The position numbers and the translations under genes were made by a program. Source: Parvibaculaceae bacterium (GTDB lineage Bacteria > Pseudomonadota > Alphaproteobacteria > Parvibaculales > Parvibaculaceae). From it: 64,000 nt of DNA. Of this stretch, positions 33,418-44,980 are shown in pieces; the stretch's first letter is position 1, and each line of letters opens with the position of its first letter. The notes under the pieces are model-generated. The model was not told the DNA's origin. It made no database searches and was given only the letters and a program-made list of their open reading frames with translations. The stretch covers positions 2,042,066 to 2,106,065 of the forward strand of contig JAHBYJ010000001.1 in NCBI GenBank assembly GCA_019636015.1, in the 5' to 3' direction.

Positions 33418-35364
33418 TCAGAACGAGTAGGAAAGGCTCGCCGAAATGAAGTCGCGGTCATGGGTGGGGTTGTCGAAGCCGGCACCGAAGATGTTGGTGT
33501 AGCTGATGTTACCCCGCCAGGTGTTCTGGTAGTCGGCCGAGAGACCGATAGACACCTGCTTCATGCCCTGCAGATAGTTGGCCGTGTTCGGGCCGGGCGA
33601 GTTGCCCTGCAGGTCGTGACGCCAGGAAATGCTCGGCGTCAGCGTGATGGGCGTGCCGAACGCATTGCTGTAGGAAGGTGCCAGAACCATCCGGTAGCCG
33701 TAGGACATGTCGTCGGCATACTTCGCATTGGTCACGCCATTGGTGAAAAGACCAGCGGCGAAGGGATTGCGGATGGCGCCTTCCGGGCCGACGCGATTGA
33801 GCGGGTGGTTGCTCGCGCCCTGCACATAGACGAAGCCGGCGTTGAAGAGGAATGTCGCCGTGTCCGCACGGAAGAACTGCGTGACGGGATCGGTCGTGCT
33901 CCAGAGCTTCACGGTACCGATCTGGCCCTGGATCGCATCGAGCTCGATCATGTGGACCGTGTCCTGGTTCGGACCCGCGGCCGGCAGCGAGCTGATCGGG
34001 CCGGGCGAACCCGTGATCGGGCCGGAGCCGCCTGTGCCGTCGAGCTGCGAGGCGTTCTGCTCGAGATCGGAGACACCAAACGGCATGTTGGGCGAATACG
34101 AGATTTCGCCGGAGACTGCCGTACCGCTGATCGTCGTCGCAAAGCTCGCGCCCAGCGTCTCGATCGTCGGGAAGCTGTAGAAATAATTGCCCTGGTTGGC
34201 GGCATAGGCAAATGCGGCATTGATCGCTGCGGCCTGCGTCGGTCCGGGAGCACAGCTCAGAGCGCCGCCGGTAGCAACGCCGACAAAGGCGCAAGCGGAG
34301 GCCAGATCATCCGGGCCGGTGGTGAACCCGAGATAGGGCAGGCGGCTGGTGTAGCGGACCGCGTAGAGGCCGAAATCGACGCCATCGCCGAGTTCCTCGG
34401 CATAGTAGCGCATGGCCAGACCGAACTGGTCGGTCTCGCTTTCGATGCGGTCGGACGAGCGGCGAACCGCGATGGGGACGGCGGCGCTGGGCGGGAAACC
34501 GCCGGGCGGTCCGGCAAGGTCCGGATTGTCGACCGTCGGGCTGAGCAGGCCGGGCAGGGAGCCGCGGCCGGTGATGTCGTCGGTCGAGAAGAAGGAACCG
34601 GCCGGGTCGAGTTCGGTGTACTCGTATTTGAACTGCCAGAACGCTTCCACCGAGAGGTTCGGCGTGAGCGTCGTCGAGGCGAAAACCATCGGCATCGGCG
34701 TCAGCGCGTCCTTGAGTTCGGCGCCGGGTGTGCGGATGCGGCTCACATCAACGGCCTGGAAGGAGTTGATGCCACCCTGGATGAAGAGGCTCTCGCCCCA
34801 GTTCAGAACCTGCTTGCCGAAGCGTACTGTCGTGTAGTGGCCGCCGATGTCCCAGTTGCCATAGACGAAGGCGTCGAGCACGTCGAAATCGTAGTCGAGT
34901 TGGTCCTTGGCATTCGGCTCGAGGTCGCGGAAGCGCAGATCGTTCTCGGCATAGACGAAATCATAGAAAGCCGTCGGACGGACGAAGAAGCCGTAATTCT
35001 GCCACGTGCCCTGAATGTCCATCGTGGCTTGCAGCGTCTGGTTGACGAAGTCCCACTGATCGAAGTTCAGGTTGCCATTGTCCGAGTTGACGCCCGTCGT
35101 GCGGCCATCGCCATTGGCGCAACCGCCATTGAGGACCGACACCTTGGTGCAATCGCGATCGCTTGCGCGCAGCGTCACACCGGCCGACACGGTGGTGTCG
35201 ATCTGGACGTTCAGGTCCCCAAAAACAAAATTTGCGGCCGAAGCCGAGGTGGAGAGAAGAAAAGCCGAAGCGAACGCTGCGGCAACCGTATATGCCCCCG
35301 AACGGCGATTGCGGAGCAATGCTCGTTCATTCGTGACAGGGCCCATTCCTGCCGATACTATCAT
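33418..35364 (-). CDS. Outer-membrane protein of DUF1302 type
   Basis: A 648-residue protein with an N-terminal signal peptide (basic LLRNRRSG, hydrophobic AAAFASAFLLS, cleavage after TSASA) and a long beta-rich body ending in an aromatic strand DFISASLSYSF, as in outer-membrane barrels. DUF1302 marks are WDFVNQTLQATMDIQGTW in part, 'RFGKQVLNWGES.FIQGGIN' near 185-200 and the following 'D.SRIRTPGAELK..L.P' segment. Such genes are often linked to uptake of hydrophobic compounds, which is an inference here. The start at 35364 has GGGAGG upstream. It is divergent from a PadR gene. Confidence 0.8.
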   Translation of the reverse strand: MIVSAGMGPVTNERALLRNRRSGAYTVAAAFASAFLLSTSASAANFVFGDLNVQIDTTVSAGVTLRASDRDCTKVSVLNGGCANGDGRTTGVNSDNGNLNFDQWDFVNQTLQATMDIQGTWQNYGFFVRPTAFYDFVYAENDLRFRDLEPNAKDQLDYDFDVLDAFVYGNWDIGGHYTTVRFGKQVLNWGESLFIQGGINSFQAVDVSRIRTPGAELKDALTPMPMVFASTTLTPNLSVEAFWQFKYEYTELDPAGSFFSTDDITGRGSLPGLLSPTVDNPDLAGPPGGFPPSAAVPIAVRRSSDRIESETDQFGLAMRYYAEELGDGVDFGLYAVRYTSRLPYLGFTTGPDDLASACAFVGVATGGALSCAPGPTQAAAINAAFAYAANQGNYFYSFPTIETLGASFATTISGTAVSGEISYSPNMPFGVSDLEQNASQLDGTGGSGPITGSPGPISSLPAAGPNQDTVHMIELDAIQGQIGTVKLWSTTDPVTQFFRADTATFLFNAGFVYVQGASNHPLNRVGPEGAIRNPFAAGLFTNGVTNAKYADDMSYGYRMVLAPSYSNAFGTPITLTPSISWRHDLQGNSPGPNTANYLQGMKQVSIGLSADYQNTWRGNISYTNIFGAGFDNPTHDRDFISASLSYSF

Positions 35365-35547
35365 TTTGAAGGTTCCTCCCGAGAGGTTGGATTCTTTATG
35401 TCTGCCCCAAGACTTTTGGCGGATTGTGGGGAAGTAAGCGGCCGGCTCCGCCGGAACCGGCCACAAGTTGGGTGAGGGATGCTGACCTTTTGCGAAGGAT
35501 CGAGGAGGGATATTCGCGTTAGGACAGTCTGTTATGTGGTAAATGCG

Positions 35548-35568
35548 AATAGGTGATACACACCTATT
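35548..35568. promoter_or_regulatory. Candidate PadR operator
   Basis: AATAGGTG (35548-35555), spacer ATACA, CACCTATT (35561-35568): a perfect inverted repeat in the 272-base divergent region between the DUF1302 gene and the PadR gene, about 70 bases before the regulator start. PadR proteins usually bind such dyads at their own promoters. Confidence 0.65.
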
Positions 35569-35636
35569 AGTAAAGGGGATATATCAAGTCGGTACAACGA
35601 TCAAGTACCGCAATCTGCTGTCGGGGAGGGCGCGGA

Positions 35637-36182
35637 TTGAATACGAAGGAACTGTTGCTGAGTGTCCTCATGTCCGGTCCAGCGACCGGATATGACATCA
35701 AGAAGACCATGGAAAACGAGGTTTCGACCTTGCTCGATGTGAGCCTGTCAAACCTCTATCCAGCTCTGAACGAGCTGGCGGCGGAGGGGCTGGTTACATT
35801 CCAGAGGGTCGAACAGGACAACCGGCCCAATAAAAAGGTCTATGAGTTGACCGATGCCGGACGGGCGGTGGCTCTCCGGGCTCTGATGTCCGGCGATGCC
35901 AGGCACCGCCTGCGCTCCGAGTTCATCTTCATCTTGAGCTTTGCGCCCTTTCTCCCTCGCTCGCGGGTGAAAGAGCTCTTGGACAAGAGGCTGGCAGAGA
36001 CAAACGAAACCTTGCTGGATCTCGACCGGCGGGAGGCCGAGGAGGTGCTGCAGGAGGGGCAGCGCTTCTGCATCGGTTTCGGCCGCGCGATGATGGAGGC
36101 GCAGCGCGACTACATCATGGCCCATTCCGCGGAGCTTCTCGCAGGCTGCCCGGAAGACGTCAGGGTAGTGAATCACGCCTGA
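35637..36182 (+). CDS. PadR-family transcriptional regulator
   Basis: A 181-residue regulator. The N-terminal PadR winged helix is seen as ELLLSVLMSGPATGYDIKKTME ... SLSNLYPALNELAAEGLV ... KKVYELTDAGR (residues 4-80), and the C-terminal Vir_C-type helical domain follows. It starts with TTG, chosen because GGGGAGGG lies 7 bases upstream and no ATG precedes the DNA-binding domain. It is divergent from the DUF1302 gene, with an inverted repeat between them, so it probably controls that porin-like gene or itself. Confidence 0.9.
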   Translation: MNTKELLLSVLMSGPATGYDIKKTMENEVSTLLDVSLSNLYPALNELAAEGLVTFQRVEQDNRPNKKVYELTDAGRAVALRALMSGDARHRLRSEFIFILSFAPFLPRSRVKELLDKRLAETNETLLDLDRREAEEVLQEGQRFCIGFGRAMMEAQRDYIMAHSAELLAGCPEDVRVVNHA

Positions 36183-36299
36183 GCCGGAGATCGGCCTCTT
36201 CCGCCACCTGGAGGCGTTGCCGAGCGTGAAGAACGCCCGGTGAAAACGCACATCAAATCGGCAATAGGCCCTTTCGTCCCGGGCCCCTCTCCGCTATGA

Positions 36300-37634
<1,335 letters not shown>

Positions 37635-37698
37635 CGGATTCCGCTTTCACGCGGTTTCCACCAAATCACCTTGACCGTTGGAATCGCTATATGATTCC

Positions 37699-38061
37699 AT
37701 GCTGGCCATGGAAAACAACGTCGTGATTCGCAGTTCGGAACCGTTGCGCCTTCGTCAGGCGCTGGTTCCGTTCGTCTGCATCGTCGTTCTGGGCTATTTC
37801 GCCTATCACGCCGTCTATGGGCGCCTCGGCTTCATCTCCTGGCTCGACATCCAGAACCGCATCGACCTTCTCGAACACCAGCTTTCGGATGTGGAGCGGC
37901 AGCGCGAGCAACTCGACAGGCAGGTAGCGTTGCTACGACCCGAAAGCCTCGATCCCGACCTTCTCGATGAACGCGCCCGCGCGGCGCTCGGCTATGCGAA
38001 TCCAGGAGAGATTGTCATCTTTCTCGATCCTCCCGCCGCCACCACGCTTCCGGCGCGCTGA
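37699..38061 (+). CDS. Septum formation initiator, FtsB/DivIC family
   Basis: A small membrane protein of about 120 residues. One transmembrane helix is at about 23-40 (FVCIVVLGYFAYHAV), followed by a coiled coil (DIQNRIDLLEHQLSDVERQREQLDRQVALL in part) and the FtsB/DivIC end with LDPDLLDERARAALGYANPGEIVI. FtsB-type proteins link FtsQ and FtsL in the division septum. It lies between eno and pdhA, as in many alphaproteobacteria. Starts at TTG 37678, ATG 37699 and ATG 37708 are possible; none has a strong ribosome site. Confidence 0.85.
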   Translation: MLAMENNVVIRSSEPLRLRQALVPFVCIVVLGYFAYHAVYGRLGFISWLDIQNRIDLLEHQLSDVERQREQLDRQVALLRPESLDPDLLDERARAALGYANPGEIVIFLDPPAATTLPAR

Positions 38062-38237
38062 GCCGCCATTTTTTCCTGAGCCTGTCCGCAGCGGAACTTA
38101 ATCGAAATTCGGTTAATCCGGTATTTTTTCATTGAAACCAAACCTTTATGTTCCACTTCTAAAGTGTGGCGACGGCGCATTGCGCAGCGCCTTATACCTG
38201 TGCGCATCCTTGAATGACCGGCGTCGAGGCCCCCAGA

Positions 38238-39287
38238 ATGACGTCCAGATCCTCTTCCAAATCCCCAAAACCGGCACAGAAAAAGCCGGCGAAAAAGTCC
38301 GTGGACGGACCGGCTCCCTTCTCCGAGGAAGAGGAAGTTGCCGCCTATCGCGACATGCTGCTGATCCGCCGCTTTGAGGAGAAGGCCGGTCAGATGTACG
38401 GCATGGGGCTCATTGGCGGCTTCTGCCATCTCTATATCGGGCAGGAGGCTGTCGTTGTCGGTATGCAGATGGCGATCGAGGAGGGCGATCAGGTCATCAC
38501 CGGCTATCGCGACCATGGTCACATGCTGGCGACCGGCATGGACCCCAAAGGTGTGATGGCGGAACTGACGGGTCGTGAGGGCGGCTATTCGCGCGGCAAG
38601 GGCGGCTCAATGCACATGTTCAGCCGTGAGAAGCAGTTCTTTGGCGGCCATGGCATTGTCGGTGCGCAGGTGCCGCTCGGGACCGGCCTCGCCTTTGCCA
38701 ATCGCTATCGCGGCAACGATCGCGTCTGCCTCGCCTATTTCGGCGATGGCGCTGCAAACCAGGGCCAGGTCTATGAGAGCTTCAACATGGCCGAACTCTG
38801 GGAACTGCCCGTCGTCTACGTGATCGAGAACAATCAATATGCGATGGGTACGAGCGTCGCTCGCGCCAGCGCGCAGACGAACCTTTCGAAGCGCGGTGTG
38901 AGCTTCAACATCCCCGGCGAACAGGTCGACGGCATGGATGTGCGCGCGGTGCGGGAAGCAGGGCTGCGCGCCGTGGAATCCTGCCGCGCAGGGAAGGGGC
39001 CTTACATCCTGGAGATGATGACCTATCGCTATCGCGGTCACTCGATGTCAGACCCAGCGAAATACCGCGCGAAGGAAGAAGTGAACAAGATGCGCGCCGA
39101 ACACGACCCGATCGAACAGGTCCGTATACGTCTGATCGAGTCGAAGACGCTGACCGAGGACGATCTCAAGCAGATCGACAAGGAGATCAAGGCCATCGTC
39201 AATGAGGCGGCCGAATTCGCCCAATCGAGCCCCGAGCCCGATCCGTCGGAGCTCTGGACCGACATACTTGCCGATATGGAGGCGTGA
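38238..39287 (+). CDS. pdhA: Pyruvate dehydrogenase E1 component, alpha subunit
   Basis: E1-alpha, with E1-beta, decarboxylates pyruvate using thiamine diphosphate. The 349-residue protein has a Lys/Ser-rich leader, then [12 protein letters not shown] near 95, [10 protein letters not shown] near 120, the thiamine diphosphate motif [15 protein letters not shown] near 170 and the phosphorylation-type loop [15 protein letters not shown] near 260. ATG 38238 was taken because the earlier ATG 38214 has no ribosome site; the family N terminus is variable, so 38214 remains possible. The next gene overlaps its end. Confidence 0.95.
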   Translation: MTSRSSSKSPKPAQKKPAKKSVDGPAPFSEEEEVAAYRDMLLIRRFEEKAGQMYGMGLIGGFCHLYIGQEAVVVGMQMAIEEGDQVITGYRDHGHMLATGMDPKGVMAELTGREGGYSRGKGGSMHMFSREKQFFGGHGIVGAQVPLGTGLAFANRYRGNDRVCLAYFGDGAANQGQVYESFNMAELWELPVVYVIENNQYAMGTSVARASAQTNLSKRGVSFNIPGEQVDGMDVRAVREAGLRAVESCRAGKGPYILEMMTYRYRGHSMSDPAKYRAKEEVNKMRAEHDPIEQVRIRLIESKTLTEDDLKQIDKEIKAIVNEAAEFAQSSPEPDPSELWTDILADMEA

Positions 39288-39292
39288 GAGCG

Positions 39293-40681
39293 ATGGCGAT
39301 CAAGGTTCTCATGCCCGCGCTTTCTCCGACCATGGAGGAAGGAACGCTTGCAAAATGGCATGTGAAGGTCGGTGACGAGGTGAAATCGGGTGACGTGATC
39401 GCCGAGATCGAAACCGACAAGGCCACCATGGAGGTGGAAGCCGCCGACGACGGCAAGATCGAAAAGCTCCTTGTCGAGGAAGGCACGGAGAATGTGAAGG
39501 TGAACGAGGTCATCGCCCTGCTGGCGGGGGACGACGACGGGGCCTCAGATGAAGGCGGGGCGCCTGAGAAACCGGCGCCGGAAACGAATCCTGGCCAGGG
39601 TGAAGCAACGAGCCGGGAAAGCGGTGAGAAAACCAAGGCAGAGAGCAAAAAGCCCAAAGCCGAGATAAAGGCCGATCCGGACTTGCCGGAAGGCGCAGAG
39701 TTTGTGACGCAGACCGTGCGCGAGGCTCTGCGCGATGCCATGGCCGAAGAGATGCGCCGCGACGAGACCGTTTTCGTCATGGGCGAGGAAGTGGCGCAAT
39801 ATCAGGGTGCCTACAAGGTAACGCAGGGCCTGCTCGACGAATTCGGCGACAGGCGAGTGGTCGATACGCCGATCACCGAGCATGGCTTTGCCGGTCTTGG
39901 GGTCGGCGCCGCGATGGCGGGGCTTCGACCCATTGTCGAATTCATGACGTTCAACTTCGCCATGCAGGCGATCGACCAGATCATCAATTCGGCCGCCAAG
40001 ACGCGCTATATGTCTGGCGGGCAGATGTCATGCCCCATCGTCTTCCGCGGGCCGAACGGACCGGCGGCGCGCGTCGCCGCGCAGCACAGCCAGGACTACA
40101 GTTCCTGGTATGCGCATGTGCCGGGTCTCATCGTGATCGCACCTTATTCGGCGGCCGACGCGAAGGGTCTTCTCAAGGCCGCGATCCGCGACCCGAACCC
40201 GGTCATCTTCCTCGAAAACGAAGTGCTCTACGGCAAGAGCTTCGACGTACCGAAACATGAGGATTTCGTGCTGCCCATCGGCAAGGCACGTGTGATGAAG
40301 GAGGGGAACGATGTAACCCTCGTCTCGCATAGCCACGGGCTCACCTATTGCCTTGAGGCGATGGCGAAGCTGGAAGAAGAGGGGATCGACGTCGAGCTGA
40401 TCGACCTGCGGACCATCCGCCCGCTGGACATGGACACGGTGATCGCTTCCGTGAAGAAGACGAACCGCCTCGTCACCGTCGAGGAGACATGGCCCGTCTG
40501 CGGCATCGGCGCGGAGATTGCGGCCTCGGTTCAGGAAAAGGCGTTCGATTATCTCGATGCACCGGTCCTGCGCGTGACGCAGAAGGATGTGCCGATGCCC
40601 TACGCGGCCAATCTCGAAAAACTCGCGCTGCCAAGCGCCGCAGAAGTGGTAGAGGCGGTGAAAGCCGTCTGCTACCGCTGA
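39293..40681 (+). CDS. pdhB: Pyruvate dehydrogenase E1 component, beta subunit, with lipoyl domain
   Basis: A 462-residue E1-beta that carries an N-terminal lipoyl domain (residues 1-80, lipoylated Lys in ETDKATMEV), an acidic/Ala/Pro linker (about 85-130) and the transketolase-like E1-beta body ([61 protein letters not shown]). This fused form is characteristic of alphaproteobacteria. The ATG at 39293 was chosen over a GTG at 39284. It lies between pdhA and pdhC with tight spacing. Confidence 0.96.
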   Translation: MAIKVLMPALSPTMEEGTLAKWHVKVGDEVKSGDVIAEIETDKATMEVEAADDGKIEKLLVEEGTENVKVNEVIALLAGDDDGASDEGGAPEKPAPETNPGQGEATSRESGEKTKAESKKPKAEIKADPDLPEGAEFVTQTVREALRDAMAEEMRRDETVFVMGEEVAQYQGAYKVTQGLLDEFGDRRVVDTPITEHGFAGLGVGAAMAGLRPIVEFMTFNFAMQAIDQIINSAAKTRYMSGGQMSCPIVFRGPNGPAARVAAQHSQDYSSWYAHVPGLIVIAPYSAADAKGLLKAAIRDPNPVIFLENEVLYGKSFDVPKHEDFVLPIGKARVMKEGNDVTLVSHSHGLTYCLEAMAKLEEEGIDVELIDLRTIRPLDMDTVIASVKKTNRLVTVEETWPVCGIGAEIAASVQEKAFDYLDAPVLRVTQKDVPMPYAANLEKLALPSAAEVVEAVKAVCYR

Positions 40682-40691
40682 GGAGGCGCCG

Positions 40692-41966
40692 ATGCCGGTC
40701 AACATCCTGATGCCCGCCCTTTCGCCTACCATGGAGGAAGGCACGCTTGCCAAATGGCATGTGAAGAAGGGCGACAAGGTAAGCGCAGGCGATGTGATCG
40801 CCGAGATCGAAACCGACAAGGCGACGATGGAAGTCGAAGCGGTCGATGAAGGCACGATCGGCGAAATTCGCGTTGCGGAGGGAACGGAGGGCGTCCCCGT
40901 CAACGATGTGATCGCCGTGCTTCTCGAAGAGGGCGAAGACGCGAGCGCGCTGAAAGATGCGGACGCGGCGCCGAAGCCCGAGAAGAAAGCGGTAGAGAAG
41001 AAGGCCGAGGAGCCGAAAAAGACGGAAGAGAAATCGGATGCGAAGCCCGCACCCGCACCGAAGTCTGAAAGGACCGGCCGCATTTTCGCGTCGCCGCTGG
41101 CGCGCCGCCTGGCGGAGCAGCAGGGGATCGACCTTTCCGCTATGGAAGGTTCCGGCCCGCGCGGCCGTATCGTGAAGGCGGACCTTGAAGGCGCACCGAA
41201 ATCGGCGCCGAAGAAGCAGGCGGCATCCGGTGCGGCGGCACCTGCGTCCAGCATCGATGCACGCGCTTTCTACGAGAAGGGAAGCTACGAGGAAATTCCG
41301 CTCGACGGCATGCGCAAGACGATTGCCCGCCGCCTCACGCAGTCCATGCAGGAGATCCCGCATTTCTATCTCACGGTGGATTGCGAGCTCGACGAATTGC
41401 TGATGGCGCGCAAGAAACTGAACGATGCGGCGGGCGATGGCGTGAAGCTATCGGTCAATGATTTCCTGATCCGCGCCGCGGCGCTCGCGCTCATCAAGGT
41501 CCCGGACGCCAATGTGAGCTTCGCGGGCGATGCGATCCTGAAACACAAGTCTGCCGATATCGGCATCGCCGTGGCGCTCGATGGCGGGCTCATCACGCCG
41601 ATCATCCGCAATGCGGAGAAGAAAGGCCTCGCCGAAATCTCCGCTGAAGCGAAATCGCTTGCCGAACGCGCGCGTAACAAGAAGCTGAAGCCCAACGAGT
41701 ATGAGGGCGGCAGCTTCTCGATCTCCAATCTCGGCATGTTCGGCATCAAGCATTTCACCGGCGTCATCAATCCGCCCCAGGCGGCGATCCTCGCCGTCGG
41801 CAAGGGCGAGGAGAGGCCGGTCGTCAGGAACGGCAAACTCGAAGTGGCCAATGTGATGACGGTGACGATGTCCTGCGATCACCGCGCAATCGATGGCGCA
41901 CTCGGCGCTCGCTTCCTTGAGGCCTTCAAGTCCTTCGTGGAATATCCGGCAAGGATGCTGCTCTGA
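40692..41966 (+). CDS. pdhC: Dihydrolipoamide acetyltransferase (PDH E2)
   Basis: E2 transfers the acetyl group to CoA. The 424-residue protein has one lipoyl domain (1-80, Lys in ETDKATMEV), a charged Glu/Lys/Ala/Pro linker, the peripheral-subunit-binding domain (FASPLARRLAEQQGIDLSAM and GSGPRGRI, about 130-165) and the catalytic domain, with the catalytic His/Asp in the MSCDHRAIDGA motif near the end. Its stop and the lpd start share one base (TGATG). The first 65 residues are nearly identical to pdhB's lipoyl domain. Confidence 0.97.
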   Translation: MPVNILMPALSPTMEEGTLAKWHVKKGDKVSAGDVIAEIETDKATMEVEAVDEGTIGEIRVAEGTEGVPVNDVIAVLLEEGEDASALKDADAAPKPEKKAVEKKAEEPKKTEEKSDAKPAPAPKSERTGRIFASPLARRLAEQQGIDLSAMEGSGPRGRIVKADLEGAPKSAPKKQAASGAAAPASSIDARAFYEKGSYEEIPLDGMRKTIARRLTQSMQEIPHFYLTVDCELDELLMARKKLNDAAGDGVKLSVNDFLIRAAALALIKVPDANVSFAGDAILKHKSADIGIAVALDGGLITPIIRNAEKKGLAEISAEAKSLAERARNKKLKPNEYEGGSFSISNLGMFGIKHFTGVINPPQAAILAVGKGEERPVVRNGKLEVANVMTVTMSCDHRAIDGALGARFLEAFKSFVEYPARMLL

Positions 41967-43363
41967 TGGCGGATAATTACGATGTCGTGGTGATTGGCTC
42001 TGGCCCCGGCGGCTATGTCGCGGCAATCCGCGCGGCGCAGCTTGGCCTCAAGACGGCGATCGTCGAACGCGATGCGCTGGGCGGCATCTGCCTCAACTGG
42101 GGCTGCATCCCGACCAAGGCGCTGCTTCGCTCGGCGGAAGTCTACGAGACGATGCAGCACGCGGCGGAGTACGGCCTCAAGGTGGAGAAGGCGAGTTTCG
42201 ATGCCGAAGCCATCGTGAAGCGCAGCCGCGATGTCGCCGCGCAATTGTCGAGTGGCGTCACTTTTCTCATGAAGAAGAACAAGATCGACGTGATCGAGGG
42301 CACCGGCAGTCTCGCCGATGAAGGCAAGATCACCGTCAAGGACAAGGCAGGCAAGACTCGTGAGATCGGCGCGAAGAACGTGATCCTCGCAACCGGCGCC
42401 CGCGCCCGCGTGATCGAGGGTCTGGAGCCTGACGGCAAGACGGTCTGGACCTATCGCGAGGCGATGGTGCCGATGGCGATGCCGAAATCGCTGATCGTTG
42501 TCGGTTCCGGCGCCATCGGCATCGAATTCGCCAGCTTCTATCGCGCCTTCGGTGCGGAAGTGACCGTGGTCGAGGTGCTGGACCGCATCCTGCCCGTCGA
42601 AGACGAGGAAATCTCGAAGGAGGCCGCGCGCGCGTTCAAGAAGCGCGGCATCCGCATTTTGACGGGTGCGAAGATCGGCAAGACGGAAATTTCCGGCAGC
42701 GGTGCGAGGATCGAGGTCACCGCGGGCGGCAAGACCGAGATGCTGGAAGCCGAAAAAGTTATCTCGGCTGTCGGTATTGTCGGCAATGTCGAAAATCTTG
42801 GACTCGAAGAGGCCGGCGTGAAAGTCGAAAAGACCCATGTCGTGGTGAACGAGTGGCTGGAGACGGGCTTGAAGGGCGTCTATGCCATTGGCGATCTCGC
42901 GGGCCCGCCCTGGCTTGCACACAAGGCGAGCCATGAAGGTATTATCGCCGTGGAGCGCATCGCCGGCGTGAAGGGCCTCCACCCGGTGAAGGCGAACCTC
43001 ATCCCCGGCTGCACCTATTCATCGCCCCAGATCGCGAGCGTCGGCCTCACCGAAGCCAAGGCGAAGGAAAAAGGCCATGAGGTGAAGGTTGGCCGCTTCC
43101 CGTTCAAGGCAAATGGCAAGGCGATCGCGCTGGGCGAGACCGGCGGTTTCGTGAAAACGGTATTCGATGCGAAGACCGGGGAGCTTCTCGGTGCCCATAT
43201 GATCGGGCCGGAAGTGACGGAGCTCATCCAGGGCTATGGCATCGCCATGTCGCTGGAGACGACGGAAGCGGAACTGATGCACACCGTCTTCCCGCATCCG
43301 ACGCTGTCGGAAGCCATGCATGAGGCGGTACTCGACGCCTATGGACGCGTCCTCCATACTTGA
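41966..43363 (+). CDS. lpdA: Dihydrolipoyl dehydrogenase (E3)
   Basis: E3 reoxidises lipoyl groups with FAD and NAD+. The 465-residue protein shows GSGPGGYVAAIRAAQLG, the redox disulphide GGICLNWGCIPTK (about 37-50), a second nucleotide fold VVGSGAIGIEFAS (about 178), the YAIGDLAG motif (about 305) and the His-Glu pair HPTLSEAMHEA near the C terminus. It is coupled to pdhC by TGATG. A sulfatase gene follows. Confidence 0.97.
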   Translation: MADNYDVVVIGSGPGGYVAAIRAAQLGLKTAIVERDALGGICLNWGCIPTKALLRSAEVYETMQHAAEYGLKVEKASFDAEAIVKRSRDVAAQLSSGVTFLMKKNKIDVIEGTGSLADEGKITVKDKAGKTREIGAKNVILATGARARVIEGLEPDGKTVWTYREAMVPMAMPKSLIVVGSGAIGIEFASFYRAFGAEVTVVEVLDRILPVEDEEISKEAARAFKKRGIRILTGAKIGKTEISGSGARIEVTAGGKTEMLEAEKVISAVGIVGNVENLGLEEAGVKVEKTHVVVNEWLETGLKGVYAIGDLAGPPWLAHKASHEGIIAVERIAGVKGLHPVKANLIPGCTYSSPQIASVGLTEAKAKEKGHEVKVGRFPFKANGKAIALGETGGFVKTVFDAKTGELLGAHMIGPEVTELIQGYGIAMSLETTEAELMHTVFPHPTLSEAMHEAVLDAYGRVLHT

Positions 43364-43391
43364 TCCCGAGGGATCGGCAGGGGAGGAACCA

Positions 43392-44942
43392 TTGACCGCC
43401 GAAGGAACACCGGCCGCGCCGCGCGCGCCGAAGAACGCCGTCGTCATTCTGCTGGACAGTCTCAACCGCCACATGCTGGGCGCCTATGGCGGAGGCGAAT
43501 TTGCCACGCCCAATCTAGACCGTTTCGCCGCCCGCGCCACGCGTTTCACGCGTCACTACACGGGTTCGCTTCCCTGCATGCCGGCGCGGCACGATATTCT
43601 CTGCGGCGCGCTCGATTTTCTGTGGCGGCCCTGGGGTTCGGTCGAAATCTGGGAAGACGCGATCACCTATGAGCTGCGCAAGAAGGGTGTGGTGACGCAG
43701 CTCATTTCCGACCACCCGCATCTCTTCGAAACGGGCGGCGAGAACTACCATGTCGACTTCACGGCCTGGGACTATCAGCGCGGCCACGAAGGCGATCCGT
43801 GGAAAACGAGGCCCGATCCGAGCTGGGCGGGCGCGCCGAATTTCATGCGCAAGCACATGCCCTATGACGACTCGCGCGGCTATTTCCGTGGCGAGGAGGA
43901 TTTTCCAGGGCCGCGCACCATGGGCGCCGCCGCGCGCTGGCTGGCCGAGAATGCGGGACATCACGATCGCTTCATGCTCTTTGTCGATGAGTTCGACCCG
44001 CATGAGCCTTTCGACACGCCCGAACCCTATGCCTCCATGTACGACCCGGACTGGGAGGGCCCACACCTCATTTGGCCGCCTTATGTGCAGGGCGGAATTG
44101 AAAAAGGCGTGATCGATGCGCGACAGGCGCGCCAGATCCGCGCTTCCTATGGCGGCAAGCTGACCATGATCGATAAATGGTTCGGCCGTATCCTCGATGA
44201 GATCGACGCCCATGGCTTGTGGGACGATACGCTCGTCATTCTCTGCACCGATCACGGCCACTATCTCGGCGAGAAGGATATCTGGGGAAAACCCGGTGTG
44301 CCGGTCTATGAACCTCTCGGCCATATCCCGCTGATGATCGCTCATCCCGGCATCGCGCCCGGTACCTGCGATGCGCTGACAACAAGTGTTGATCTCTTCG
44401 CGACGCTCGCCGACCTGTTCGGTGTCGAAGTGCGCCAGCGAACGCACGGGAAATCGCTGCTGCCGTTGCTGCGCGGCGAAGCAAGTTCGGTGCGCGACTG
44501 GCTGCTCACCGGCGTCTGGGGCAGGGAGGTGCATTACATCGACGGGCGATACAAATATGCCCGAGGGCCCGCTGGCGACAATGCGCCGCTCAGCATGATG
44601 TCGAACCGCTGGTCAACCATGCCGACGCATTTTCTGACACGGGAGCAGGAGCTGCCGCTGCCGGACGAACGCGCCTTTCTCGACCGGATGCCGGGAAGCC
44701 GCGTTCCGGTGATCCACCAGCAGTGGCAGAAGGGCGACATGGTGCCTTACTGGGCGCTGACGAAATTCACCGGGCATCATCTTTACGATCTCGAAAACGA
44801 CCCGGACGAGGCGCAAAACCTGGCCGGGACTGCGGCGGAGACCGATATCGCAGAACGGCTCCGCGCAGCGCTTGCCGAGCTCGAAGCGCCGGAAAGCCAG
44901 TTTCGGCGGCTCGGCTTCGCGCTGCCACTAGTAAAGGCTTAA
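43392..44942 (+). CDS. Sulfatase-family hydrolase with formylglycine site
   Basis: A 516-residue alkaline-phosphatase-superfamily sulfatase. The formylglycine site is LPCMPARHDILCG (CxPxR, Cys about residue 57), preceded by the metal-binding ILLDSLNRHMLG, and followed by DEFDPHEPF near 225 and CTDHGHYLGEK near 285 with further metal ligands. TTG 43392 has GGGGAGG 6 bases upstream and begins just before the conserved core; ATG 43341 would overlap lpdA. It may hydrolyse a sulfate ester or a phosphonate/phosphodiester; the substrate cannot be told. It requires a formylglycine-generating enzyme not in this window. It lies 28 bases after the PDH operon. Confidence 0.85.
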   Translation: MTAEGTPAAPRAPKNAVVILLDSLNRHMLGAYGGGEFATPNLDRFAARATRFTRHYTGSLPCMPARHDILCGALDFLWRPWGSVEIWEDAITYELRKKGVVTQLISDHPHLFETGGENYHVDFTAWDYQRGHEGDPWKTRPDPSWAGAPNFMRKHMPYDDSRGYFRGEEDFPGPRTMGAAARWLAENAGHHDRFMLFVDEFDPHEPFDTPEPYASMYDPDWEGPHLIWPPYVQGGIEKGVIDARQARQIRASYGGKLTMIDKWFGRILDEIDAHGLWDDTLVILCTDHGHYLGEKDIWGKPGVPVYEPLGHIPLMIAHPGIAPGTCDALTTSVDLFATLADLFGVEVRQRTHGKSLLPLLRGEASSVRDWLLTGVWGREVHYIDGRYKYARGPAGDNAPLSMMSNRWSTMPTHFLTREQELPLPDERAFLDRMPGSRVPVIHQQWQKGDMVPYWALTKFTGHHLYDLENDPDEAQNLAGTAAETDIAERLRAALAELEAPESQFRRLGFALPLVKA

Positions 44943-44980
44943 CGATCTCGGGACTAGCCTGAGCGCCGGAGGAGTGGCTC

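Noticed and set aside
33271..35475. 734-codon plus-strand frame opposite the DUF1302 gene
   Set aside because: It runs over the antisense strand of a signal-peptide-bearing beta-barrel gene with its own terminator, and its product has the Arg/Ala/Asp-rich composition of GC shadows.
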